Assembly: GCA_965284645.1 (NCBI GenBank)
Contig: OZ260106.1
Location: forward strand, 4,278,001 to 4,342,000
Direction of reading: 5' to 3'
Source: JAIBAJ01 sp965284645
GTDB lineage: Bacteria; Bacteroidota; Bacteroidia; JAIBAJ01
Length of the DNA stretch: 64,000 nt
Translations under genes and position numbers: made by a program
Notes under the pieces: generated by a model
Database searches by the model: none
Seen by the model: the letters and a program-made list of their open reading frames with translations, nothing else
What the model was told of the DNA's origin: nothing
In this document: piece by piece, positions 53,501-61,458 of the stretch
Numbering within the stretch: position 1 is the first letter of the stretch
How the letters are laid out: every line of letters begins with the position of its first letter

Positions 53501-54312
53501 CTAAAATTTTGTTCTTTTAATTAGTTTTCCATTTTCGTCCCATTCTTTCCAAATTCCTTTTTCATATCCATTTTTTCCAAATTTCCCCTTCTTTTTTAAT
53601 TGTTTGTTTTCATGCCACTCTTTATAAGAACCTACATTTTCGTCATTTTTATAAAACTCCTCCAACTTTCTAGTTCCATTTTGATGCCATTCCGTGCTTT
53701 TCCCTTCCAACAAACCATGTTTTATATGATATTCAGAAAGGAGGTTTCCATCATTGTACCACTCTTTGACTATGCCTTCTTCCAGCCCAGCAATATAATT
53801 GCCGATATAATCAATCGCTCCATTTTCATGGTAATAGGTTAATTCTCCATTTGCCAATCCAAGAAGTCGGGGACATTTTAAAAATAAATTTCCATTTTTA
53901 TAATAAAACAATGATATTCCTGACATTAATCCATTAAGGTATGGTCTTTCATTCCTTTTTACACCATTATCATAAAATACAAACAGCGTTCCTGTAAATG
54001 GAATAGTATCATTATTTAGGAATAATTCTTTGTCTAGAGAATATCTTCCCTTATTTTGAATTGTTCCGTCTTCGTTCCATTCAGTAAATTCGCCTTGCTC
54101 CTGATCATTCACAAATGTTTTTTCAGTAGCAATTTTTCCTGAGTCATAAAAAGTTTGCCATTTCCCAAATTTCTTATTCTCAATAAGTTTGCCTTTCTCT
54201 AACAGATATCCTTTTTTTTAGGAACAATAACAGTGTCTTGGGCAAATAAGTTAACTTCAATGCATAGCATTAGCAAACAATGTAAGACAATAAATTTATA
54301 TAAGAATTTCAT
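53501..54312 (-). pseudogene. YwqK/MORN-repeat family secreted protein, frameshifted (cassette)
   Basis: Starting at the ATG at 54312: signal peptide (MKFLYKFIVLHCLLMLCIEV...NLFAQ), then DTVIVPKKK and a stop in frame. In the next frame follow GYLLEKGKLIENKKFGKWQTFYDSGKIATEKTF and repeated MORN-type units (EGEFTEWNEDG, NGLMSGISLFYYKNG, EGKSTEWHQNG, GIWKEWDENGK). The break is at an 8-A tract (54212-54219); nine As would join the two. From the GTG at 54112 a shorter, 203-residue product is possible. Proteins of this type are sometimes called YwqK antitoxins; true function unclear. Confidence 0.7.
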
Positions 54313-54455
54313 TGCTTTTAAATTGGTTTGCTGTCTTGTCATTCTAGTGGAAGGATAAAGTGTATTTTGAAATAGTGCCTAATTATTGGGTTGTGTTTTG
54401 CGGGCGATAAACGTTTAAGCTATGCAATACTGTTTCTGTGTACGGTTACCCTTGC

Positions 54456-54589
54456 CCATAACGTTTTGGGGGCAGAGGCAGTAAGCGAATTTACAGATAA
54501 AAGTTTATTTATAGAGCGGAAGCGAAGTTTTTCACCAAAAGCCTTATTCGAAGTGCAAAATCGCTTATTGACTTTGCCCACTGTTAGCG
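54456..54589 (-). repeat. attC site 19
   Basis: Major type: CCATAACGTTTTGGGGGCAG ... TTTGCCCACTGTTAGCGG (G at 54583). Confidence 0.9.
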
Positions 54590-54605
54590 GTTGGCATTTC
54601 ACTAA

Positions 54606-55271
54606 TTAAAATCTTGGCAGCCCTTTTTTAGGCCCCCAAGGTTTGCCATCATTCTTAAATATACTAAAGTCAACCCCAAGTCCCAAATTAAGTTGCGGGT
54701 AAGAATAAGTTTTGTTTATTTTATTGTTTAATATGTCATTCTCTGAAGAAAACCGCCTGAGTCCAAACCCAACAAATAAGTTGAACTGAAAATTATTATT
54801 TAAGATATACTGAGCACCCAAATTAATGTCCAACATTGATTTGCCTTTAGTGAAAACTGAATTGTCACTTTTAATGATTGAGCTATAACCGTATCTAACT
54901 GCAAGAAATCGAAGAACTTTGCTGGCATATGGTGGGAAGTAAATGTCGCCTTGAATAAATAAAGGAATGTAAGATTGTCGCACACTTTTTATTACCACAC
55001 TCTCATATCCAATTCCTGCACCTAAGGATAAGGCCCACCCAAGCCTGTAACTAAGCATTAACTTTGGACTTAGAAAAGTAGTTGCGTTCTTGTACTTATT
55101 TTTTATTGACTGATCACTTGAGTCAATTTTTTCGGTCACCTTTAAAATAGGTGGCATGTAAGCAAATTCTGTCCTTATAGCGAAACCCCGCAATGTCCCG
55201 CCCCAACGTTGTCCAAAAGCAGTTTTAGTTGAAATGAGAATAAAAAGTAAAAGATAATACTTAGTTTTCAT
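54606..55271 (-). CDS. Outer-membrane beta-barrel hypothetical protein (cassette)
   Basis: A 221-residue protein with a signal peptide (YLLLFILISTKTAFGQ) and about eight amphipathic strands (WALSLGAGIGYESVVIKSV, PLFIQGDIYFPP, QFNLFVGFGLRRF, PQLNLGLGVDFSIF). Resembles the outer-membrane barrel porin families of Bacteroidota. Substrate unknown. Ends of its cassette are GTTAGCGG/CCGCTAAC. Confidence 0.7.
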   Translation of the reverse strand: MKTKYYLLLFILISTKTAFGQRWGGTLRGFAIRTEFAYMPPILKVTEKIDSSDQSIKNKYKNATTFLSPKLMLSYRLGWALSLGAGIGYESVVIKSVRQSYIPLFIQGDIYFPPYASKVLRFLAVRYGYSSIIKSDNSVFTKGKSMLDINLGAQYILNNNFQFNLFVGFGLRRFSSENDILNNKINKTYSYPQLNLGLGVDFSIFKNDGKPWGPKKGLPRF

Positions 55272-55327
55272 TATTTATTTGTCAAAGTCGGCAAATCTGT
55301 CTTTGAGGAACTGTCGTCTTTGCTTAC

Positions 55328-55460
55328 CGCTAACGTTTTGGGGGCAGGGGCAGTAAGCGAATTTACAGATAAAACTTTATTTAAAGAGCGGCTCTAAGTT
55401 TTTCACCAAAAGCCTTATTCGAAGTGCAAAAGCGCTTATTGACCTTGCCCACTGTTACCA
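55328..55460 (-). repeat. attC site 20
   Basis: Major type: GCTAACGTTTTGGGGGCAG ... TTGCCCACTGTTACCAGCC (G at 55454). Confidence 0.9.
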
Positions 55461-55478
55461 GCCGTTATTTTCATTTCG

Positions 55479-56054
55479 TTAATACATTCCACTTGTTAAT
55501 TGTGTCGTGTCAAATCTCCAAAGAAACTTATCTGCTTTTTCCTTTTGATTGTTGAAAAAGTCTAATGCTAGTTTCTCCACCACCTTCTTGGCTTCTTTCT
55601 TTATGACAGCATCTTCTAATGTTTCTTTCCAACTACCACCATATTTGTAATCTTCTCCACGAACAGCACATATAAGAATAAGTCCGTTTACGAATTTCTT
55701 TTTATTGATTTTAAAGGTAGTCAAGTTGTTTTCTTTTGCATAAATTTTACAGGCATTTATTAAGCCTTCTAAAATTCCATCAACCAATGAACCACCACAA
55801 ATAGTGTGAACATTATTTGCAAAACTTATAACGTTCGCTGATGGAAACCAGTCTGTGCGATATGCAAGACCGATTTGATATTTGTTAGAATTTATCTCAT
55901 TGTCAAATGTTAGCTTAAATTCTGGTTTGCCTAAAACTTCTGTTGTTGCTCGGTCGAACAAATAGAAAACACCCTGTGGAAAGTGATAATAATTTTGAGT
56001 TAAATATTTCTGTCTTTTGTCAATTGTAATTACTTCGCATTGTCGGTTTAGCAA
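55479..56054 (-). CDS. GyrB/ParE-like transducer-domain half of a frameshifted GyrB-like protein (cassette)
   Basis: A 191-residue frame. VITIDKRQKYLTQNYYHFPQGV aligns with the end of the GyrB ATPase domain. VISFANNVHTICGGSLVDGILEGLINACKIYAKENNL matches the GyrB segment normally reading SFVNNI-T-EGGTH--GF--ALTR--N-YA, and KKFVNGLILICAVRG...GSWKETL...EAKKVVEKLALDFF matches the following transducer core. No TOPRIM or C-terminal domain follows. With the preceding frame this forms one protein of about 336 residues, separated by one missing A in a short A tract around 56,075. Start as read (TTG 56054) is likely artificial. Confidence 0.68.
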   Translation of the reverse strand: MLNRQCEVITIDKRQKYLTQNYYHFPQGVFYLFDRATTEVLGKPEFKLTFDNEINSNKYQIGLAYRTDWFPSANVISFANNVHTICGGSLVDGILEGLINACKIYAKENNLTTFKINKKKFVNGLILICAVRGEDYKYGGSWKETLEDAVIKKEAKKVVEKLALDFFNNQKEKADKFLWRFDTTQLTSGMY

Positions 56055-56485
56055 AGCAAATTTAACACTTTTTCGGTTAGTTTTAAGTAATCAATATTTG
56101 TGTTTGAAATTACTGTTTTATCAAATGAAAAGGCAACTTCTGTTTTTGAATTCTCTTTGGTTATTATCTCAAATGTCTCAGAAACGACCTTGAGCCCCTT
56201 AGGGAAATAGTTTGAGAACTCTTTACTCTCATCCGTGAACTGTTTAATAAATGGATTTATGTCGTGTCGTGATGTCAGTCCGAAAGTAAAGTCGTTTTCT
56301 CCGAATATTACAATTTCAAAAGTGATTTCGTCAGTCTTACAAAGTTCAATGCAGTCTGTTAAAAGTCCGACAAAAATTGTAACAATATCATTGCCAATAT
56401 ACATCAAAGGTCGTTTTCTAACATGTTCTGAAAAATCAAGAACTTTTATGTTGTCAGAGGAATATTTGTTGTCTGTGTCTGTCAT
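56048..56485 (-). CDS. GyrB-like N-terminal half of a frameshifted GyrB-like protein (cassette)
   Basis: A 145-residue frame beginning TDNKYSSDNIKVLDFSEHVRKRPLMYIGN, the hallmark start of GyrB/ParE (SSIKVL-G--AVRKRP-MYIG). Beyond it the Bergerat fold is degenerate: the DGRG and GxHGxG ATP motifs are not seen, and about 100 residues are missing compared with GyrB. The frame ends KLTEKVLNLLC, seven bases into the next frame; an extra A (GAA AAA AGT) would continue as TEKSVKFALLNRQCEV. Likely an ATP-independent GyrB relative or a decayed gyrase-type gene. Confidence 0.68.
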   Translation of the reverse strand: MTDTDNKYSSDNIKVLDFSEHVRKRPLMYIGNDIVTIFVGLLTDCIELCKTDEITFEIVIFGENDFTFGLTSRHDINPFIKQFTDESKEFSNYFPKGLKVVSETFEIITKENSKTEVAFSFDKTVISNTNIDYLKLTEKVLNLLC

Positions 56486-56494
56486 TATAATGGC

Positions 56495-56627
56495 TGGTAA
56501 CGTTTTGGGGGCAGGGGCAGTAAGCGAATTTACAGATAAAACTTTATTTAAAGAGCGGCTCTAAGTTTTTCACCAAAAGCCTTATTCGAAGTGCAAAAGC
56601 GCTTATTGACCTTGCCCACTGTTAGCG
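56495..56627 (-). repeat. attC site 21
   Basis: Major type: TGGTAACGTTTTGGGGGCAG ... TTGCCCACTGTTAGCGGTAG (G at 56621). Confidence 0.9.
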
Positions 56628-57317
56628 GTAGGTTTTCTCACTCGTTTTTTGAATTTCGTAATAACGTCTTGTCAAATCCACAACTTTTTGTCTATTGCAA
56701 TTTTTGCAAAATACACGTCTTTTTAAATCAATTCCGCTAAATTCTATTTTGTAATCCCCACATTTTTTGCACTTGTAAAATTCAATAGTATGCTGAATGT
56801 AAGGTCCGGCGTGGTCGCAAATAATATCTGGCCTATGCAATTCAAGTTTTGCAAAATCGTATGTCGTAAATGTATTTCTGGTTACTATTTCTGTTAGGCT
56901 CTTGATTTCAAATAAAGGATTAAGTCCATCATTGGCAAACATAATATCCAAAATTGTGATATGGTTCAATTTATTACAAAACCTTAATGGTGACAATGAA
57001 TTGCATTTAATTGTCTTTCCTGAACCATCCCAACCGACTGGCGTTTCCAAAGTGAGTTTCGTTAAATTAGTAAGTGGTTTTAAAAATGTCAAGTCAGTGA
57101 TTGTCAAAATTCCATTTAACCTTAAAGACGTCAATTTTGTTAACTTTTCAATAATTGAAATGTCAAAATGTTTTGTTGATAGCAATTCTAATTCTGTCAG
57201 ATTATTTAATTTGAGCAAAATGGAAAAGTCTTTTATTCCATTGCCTTTTAATCGCAGTGAAGAGGAGTCAATGTCGATATTGTTTAGCTCAATTTGTTCT
57301 GTAATGTATGTCGGCAT
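56622..57317 (-). CDS. Leucine-rich-repeat protein with C-terminal zinc ribbon (cassette)
   Basis: A 231-residue soluble protein. Residues about 15-150 contain four to five LRR-like units (LLKLNNLTELELLSTKHFD, LTKLTSLRLNGILTITDL, LTNLTKLTLETPVGW). The C terminus has KCKKCGDYKIEFSG and VFCKNCNRQK, two Cys pairs forming a likely zinc ribbon. It probably binds protein or nucleic acid; function unknown. The start is the ATG at 57317. Confidence 0.7.
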   Translation of the reverse strand: MPTYITEQIELNNIDIDSSSLRLKGNGIKDFSILLKLNNLTELELLSTKHFDISIIEKLTKLTSLRLNGILTITDLTFLKPLTNLTKLTLETPVGWDGSGKTIKCNSLSPLRFCNKLNHITILDIMFANDGLNPLFEIKSLTEIVTRNTFTTYDFAKLELHRPDIICDHAGPYIQHTIEFYKCKKCGDYKIEFSGIDLKRRVFCKNCNRQKVVDLTRRYYEIQKTSEKTYR

Positions 57318-57413
57318 GAAATTATGGCAAACTATTCTTGTTGCTGTCTAATCTAATTGCTTTGTCTACTGGTTTGGGTTAAGCACTAATGTTACGTCGG
57401 GCGTTAAACTTAC

Positions 57414-57546
57414 CGCTAACGTTTTGGGGGCAGGGGCAGTAAGCGAATTTACAGATAAAACTTTATTTAAAGAGCGGCTCTAAGTTTTTCACCAAAAGCC
57501 TTATTCGAAGTGCAAAAGCGCTTATTGACCTTGCCCACTGTTATAG
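57414..57546 (-). repeat. attC site 22, attC of HNH cassette copy B
   Basis: Interior identical to site 17: GCTAACGTTTTGGGGGCAG ... TTGCCCACTGTTATAGCC (G at 57540). Confidence 0.9.
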
Positions 57547-57819
57547 CCAGTGCTTGTTGCCTACAGATATGATATTAAATCCAAGGTTTGTCAGGTAGTC
57601 TTGTGCCATATATGTTTGGAAGTTGTTCGGATTCGGGTCAAGCTCTTCACCATTAGCATAAATATTTGCCCAGGAAATTAGAAGTTTGCATGGAAATATT
57701 TCGCTTTCGTATTGAACTGCCCATTGTCGTGGTGTTCTCCCTGGAGGAACTCCTTCTCTGTGAATCTTTAGCATAGCTTGGAAAATATGTTCACGCTTTA
57801 TGTTATTGGGTATTGGCAT
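57541..57819 (-). CDS. Hypothetical protein of HNH cassette, copy B
   Basis: Identical in amino acid sequence to the protein at 52415-52693. Together with the HNH gene it lies in a second exact copy of the 953-bp cassette (57420-58372), 5.1 kb from the first. Exact identity of a non-selected neighbour copy argues for a recent duplication by cassette excision and reinsertion or replicative events. Confidence 0.72.
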   Translation of the reverse strand: MPIPNNIKREHIFQAMLKIHREGVPPGRTPRQWAVQYESEIFPCKLLISWANIYANGEELDPNPNNFQTYMAQDYLTNLGFNIISVGNKHWL

Positions 57820-57822
57820 AAT

Positions 57823-58341
57823 TTATAATTGTCTATTTAGTCTGTTCTCCCAAATTCTTTTCATCACTTCTCCCATTTGTAGAAATTCTTGTTCGGTAAA
57901 TGTGTCTGTCTTTGCATTGTTGCACCAATAACAAGCGAGAACTAAGTTTTGAATATTTGAATATGGTAGGTTTGCTTGTTTTCTATCAATTTCTAAAGAT
58001 TTACCTCTTTGAGGAAAACGCTTATTAATATGTCCAGGTTGGTTATGCAGTTCTTCTAGAAAATTTTCTGGTAATGAGCAATAATAACAAACTTTGGATG
58101 TTGTCTCCCACCACTGAAAAAAATTGTATAATTGTTCGTTATTAAAACTAATATTCTTACCATCTTCTGTCATTTGCTTGAGTTTATTTGTCAAGAAAGA
58201 CTTGTAGTTCTGAATTTTATTATAGCGGTCAGATTTATACCAAAGTTTAATGGAGTTTTCCAAATTCGGGAACTGTTGCTTTAGCAGGTTAATACCAACC
58301 TTATCAAATATTTTTTTCTTATAAAATTCTTCTTCAGTCAT
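57823..58341 (-). CDS. HNH endonuclease-like protein, copy B (cassette)
   Basis: Identical to the protein at 52697-53215, with the same CYYC and CYWC zinc pairs. Its downstream attC is the same as that of copy A, whereas the attC on the far side differs (site 23 versus site 18). This shows that the attC at the 3' end of the genes, on the left, is part of the mobile unit. Confidence 0.82.
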   Translation of the reverse strand: MTEEEFYKKKIFDKVGINLLKQQFPNLENSIKLWYKSDRYNKIQNYKSFLTNKLKQMTEDGKNISFNNEQLYNFFQWWETTSKVCYYCSLPENFLEELHNQPGHINKRFPQRGKSLEIDRKQANLPYSNIQNLVLACYWCNNAKTDTFTEQEFLQMGEVMKRIWENRLNRQL

Positions 58342-58366
58342 TGGTGCTGTGTTCTTTCAGCATTGG

Positions 58367-58499
58367 CTATAACGTTTTGGGGGCAGAGGCAGTAAGCGAA
58401 TTTACAGCAAAAAGTTTAATTAAAGAGCGGCCGCCAAGTTTTTCACCAATGCTCTATACGAAGTGCAAAACCGCTTATTGCCTTTGCCCACTGTTATCG
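58367..58499 (-). repeat. attC site 23, attC of ORF-less cassette copy A
   Basis: Variant interior: CAGCAAAAAGTTTAATTAAAG and GGCCGCCAAG, ending TTTGCCCACTGTTATCGG (G at 58493). Nearly identical to site 25. Confidence 0.9.
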
Positions 58500-58901
58500 G
58501 TTGACCCTTTTGACTATCATCCTGTCTGGACCCTTCTTCATCACTTTGCTTTGACCTTTTCATTCTAAACCCCTTGCAAAGGTTCCTGTTCATAACTCAA
58601 AAAATTACTTTTCAACATCTGTCAATGCCCAATCACAGTAGGGTGCCAGCATTTAAGAGAAGGAAAGTACCGATGGGTTGCAGTTGAAAATAAAAACTAT
58701 TTCCGCTAACTTTGCTAGGCGGTTCCGCAAATCCGTTGCACATAAGCAAGCTCCGTGCACCATCTTTGCGGAACCGCCTGGCGAAATGCTGTCAGATCTC
58801 CGCTGTCCATCGGTACTTTCCTTCTCTTAAATGCGGGGATAATCTATGCTTCAGTTTAATTAACGGGAAATGCTTTATCTGGGATTAGGGTTTACCGATA
58901 A
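58373..58901 (-). other. ORF-less cassette, copy A
   Basis: A 529-bp cassette with no credible ORF. After the attC comes unique sequence, then nested inverted repeats at 58649-58834. Ends GTTATCGG/CCGATAAC match. A second copy at 59787-60315 has the same length, with several point differences but conserved repeats, which suggests a non-coding RNA, a promoter-type cassette or an embedded element rather than empty DNA. Confidence 0.75.
58649..58834. repeat. Nested inverted repeats in ORF-less cassette, copy A
   Basis: Outer perfect 28-bp arms (58649-58676 and 58807-58834; start GCATTTAAGAGAAGG). Inner perfect 15-bp arms AGGCGGTTCCGCAAA (58717-58731) and its complement (58765-58779), and an innermost TGCAC...GTGCA. 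Could be a MITE-like element or a long structured RNA. Confidence 0.75.
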
Positions 58902-59028
58902 CGTTTTGGGGGCAGGGGCAGTAAGCGAATTTACAGATAAAACTTTATTTAAAGAGCGGCTCTAAGTTTTTCACCAAAAGCCTTATTCGAAGTGCAAAAG
59001 CGCTTATTGACCTTGCCCACTGTTATGC
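58896..59028 (-). repeat. attC site 24
   Basis: Major type: CGATAACGTTTTGGGGGCAG ... TTGCCCACTGTTATGCGTA (G at 59022). Confidence 0.9.
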
Positions 59029-59032
59029 GTAG

Positions 59033-59761
59033 TTAGTATTTTGTCTTTGTTAACCATTGAACTACATTTTTTACATAATCTTCTTTCTTTTTTCTTTCGG
59101 GATGTGAAAGTCTTAGGAATGAAAGTAAAATTTGTCCTTGCGGCCCTAAAAAGTCCCTGTGCCACCAATAACTATATTTCATTCCAATTGGAATATAGTG
59201 TTCTTTGTCTGTGATGTCAATGCATTCGCTTGTAAAAGATGGCCGCATTTTGTCTATAAAATAATCATAGTCTTTATGTGAGTAAAATACTATACGTTTA
59301 GGTCTAAGTATTTCTATTTCCTTCCAAACTACACCTAATTTGTCTAAGCAATTTAGCTTTGTTTCCCAAATTGTTGTGTCCTGCGTTGTTCCATTATTGC
59401 ACTTTATTAGGTTTGTAAAGGCTATATTTTTTTTTCCTTCTTCATAGGTGCCAAAATAGCGTTTAATTATTTCCTTGGTGTAAGAATAATATGGCCAAGA
59501 AATACTGTCAAGTGCTTCATCTCCAAAATCTGTTGCGTCTATAAATGAATTATTAATTAATGGTCCAATGTCTTCATCTCCGCCTCTAGCTGTCTTTCCA
59601 ACAAATAAAATTTTGTCATTGGAATTATGAAAATTTTCGCCAATTGTCCAAATAGAAACAGGATTAAAAAGTCCATAATTATTAGCAGACTTACATTCCT
59701 TACAAATGTCGCAGTTGCCTAAATTCATACCATTATATAAGTCAAATATTGATTCTTTCAT
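59033..59761 (-). CDS. Uracil-DNA-glycosylase-like superfamily protein (cassette)
   Basis: A 242-residue protein. An N-terminal CDICKECKSANNYG resembles a metal-binding cluster. The pattern KILFVGKTARGGDE, then ITKEIIKRYFG-like YTKEIIKRYFG, NIAFTNLIKCNNGTT, then ILRPKRIVFYSHKDY and a closing GMKYSYWWHRDF is that of UDG-fold proteins (G-x-x-x-G, N-L-x-K-C, H motifs). The usual catalytic GEAPG/GxNPS element is altered, so DNA repair activity is uncertain. Ends GTTATGCGTA/TACGCATAAC match. Confidence 0.6.
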   Translation of the reverse strand: MKESIFDLYNGMNLGNCDICKECKSANNYGLFNPVSIWTIGENFHNSNDKILFVGKTARGGDEDIGPLINNSFIDATDFGDEALDSISWPYYSYTKEIIKRYFGTYEEGKKNIAFTNLIKCNNGTTQDTTIWETKLNCLDKLGVVWKEIEILRPKRIVFYSHKDYDYFIDKMRPSFTSECIDITDKEHYIPIGMKYSYWWHRDFLGPQGQILLSFLRLSHPERKKKEDYVKNVVQWLTKTKY

Positions 59762-59780
59762 GGTCGGTCTGTATAATTAC

Positions 59781-59913
59781 GCATAACGTTTTGGGGGCAG
59801 GGGCAGTAAGCGAATTTACAGCAAAAAGTTTAATTAAAGAGCGGCCGCCAAGTTTTTCACCAAAGCTCTATACGAAGTGCGAAACCGCTTATTGCCTTTG
59901 CCCACTGTTAGCG
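59781..59913 (-). repeat. attC site 25, attC of ORF-less cassette copy B
   Basis: Same variant interior as site 23 (CAGCAAAAAGTTTAATTAAAG, GGCCGCCAAG) with a few differences, ending TTTGCCCACTGTTAGCGG (G at 59907). Confidence 0.9.
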
Positions 59914-60315
59914 GTTGACCCGTTTGACTATCATCCTGTCTGTACCCTCCTTCATCACTTTGCTTCGACCTTTTCATTCTAAACCCCTTGCAAAGGTTCC
60001 TGTTCATAACTCAAAAAATTACTTTTCAACATCTGTCAATGCCCAATCACAGTAGGGTGCCAGCATTTAAGAGAAGGAAAGTACCGATGGGTTGCAGTTG
60101 AAAATAAAAACTATTTCCGCTAACTTTGCTAGGCGGTTCCGCAAATCCGTTGCACATAAGCAAGCTCCGTGCACCATCTCTGCGGAACCGCCTGGCGAAA
60201 TGCTGTTAGATCTCCGCTGTCCATCGGTACTTTCCTTCTCTTAAATGCGGGGATAATCTATGCTTCAGTTTAATTAACGAGAAATGCTTTATCTGGGTTT
60301 AGGGTTTACCGCTAA
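59787..60315 (-). other. ORF-less cassette, copy B
   Basis: A 529-bp cassette like 58373-58901, with end octamers GTTAGCGG/CCGCTAAC. The core stems changed in step (ATCGG to AGCGG at one end and CCGAT to CCGCT at the other), a compensatory change. The nested inverted repeats are kept at about 60,063-60,249. Confidence 0.75.
60063..60248. repeat. Nested inverted repeats in ORF-less cassette, copy B
   Basis: Same 28-bp outer and 15-bp inner arms as copy A; differences lie in the loop and flanks (for example CATCTTTGC to CATCTCTGC next to the inner arm). Confidence 0.7.
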
Positions 60316-60442
60316 CGTTTTGGGGGCAGGGGCAGTAAGCGAATTTACAGATAAAACTTTATTTAAAGAGCGGCTCTAAGTTTTTCACCAAAAGCCTTAT
60401 TCGAAGTGCAAAAACGCTTATTGACCTTGCCCACTGTTGAAC
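60310..60442 (-). repeat. attC site 26, left flank of element copy 2
   Basis: Major type, intact: GCTAACGTTTTGGGGGCAG ... TTGCCCACTGTTGAAC (G at 60436). It differs from the decayed site on the left of copy 1, so identity between copies starts only at GTTGAAC. Confidence 0.9.
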
Positions 60443-60500
60443 TAAACCTTCGGTAGCTAAAAAAGCCAATGCCTATCTTTCGGGGATAAAAATAATCAAT

Positions 60501-61458
60501 ATGGCAACAAAAAAAGAACCCCGATGAGTTAAGGGAAAACAAACTCGTTAACAGGGCCAAGCGAGAAGTTCCTGGTTTTACAGAACTACTTTATCGATTC
60601 GAACGAACCATTTCGATTCTTGGACGAAGTCGATCCACCTTTAATAATTACGCTCTTCATGTGGCTTCGATTTCGCTTTACTTTGGAAAACTTCCAACCG
60701 AACTAGATCCTGAACAAGTTCATGATTACTTGTTCTACCTTCAGAAAAAACACCATGGGCCGTCCCAAAGCTACTTTAAGCATACTATTTATGGACTTCG
60801 CTTTTTACTTAAATCAGAAGGAATCCCATATGAGTTTTTGAAGCTTCCCGAGATAAGGCATGAGAAACGGGTTCAGGTTGTACTTAGTCGAGAGGAGGTA
60901 TGGCTATTGCTGCGTAGTTGTCAACTTCTCAAACACCGGATATTGATAGGGCTACTATACGGATGTGGGCTGAGGTGCATGGAGGTGAGAAGCATACGTT
61001 TAGCAGACCTTGACTTCGATCGTCTCCAACTTCGGGTAGCACAAGGCAAAGGCAAAAAGGACAGATATATGCCCCTATCAGCTCACCTTGTCCGAGGGTT
61101 GAAAAAGTACATTGAAGCAGAAAAGCCAAAGGAATTCCTGTTCAATGGTCAGCCAGAGGGAAGGGCAGGTGGAGATTTCGATAGCCGCTACTCTCAACGT
61201 GGTGTACAGTGGGCCGTTAAGCAGGCCTGCAAGATGGCAGGAATAAAAAAAGATATCCATGTGCACACGCTAAGGCACACTTTCGCCACACATCTGCTGG
61301 AAGATGGTATGGATATCATGACCTTAAAAGACTTACTTGGGCACGAGAATATTGAGTCTACCATCGAATACCTGCAGGTTGCGCAACTGCCAGGGCGCAA
61401 AGTGTTCAGCCCCATTGATACACTTTTTGAGAAATGCGCCCCGGCACGAAGTATCTGA
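60501..61458 (+). CDS. Tyrosine recombinase, copy 2, A-tract at start and altered C terminus
   Basis: Same protein as copy 1 with all catalytic residues (Arg, Lys, HxxR, His, Tyr). The A tract after ATG GCA AC is 7 long (60509-60515), two short of the nine that give a continuous frame, so full-length product again needs slippage. The GTG at 60661 would give a 265-residue form lacking much of the core-binding domain. The one-base deletion near 61443 changes the last residues from PSTKYLKQ to PARSI. Confidence 0.82.
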
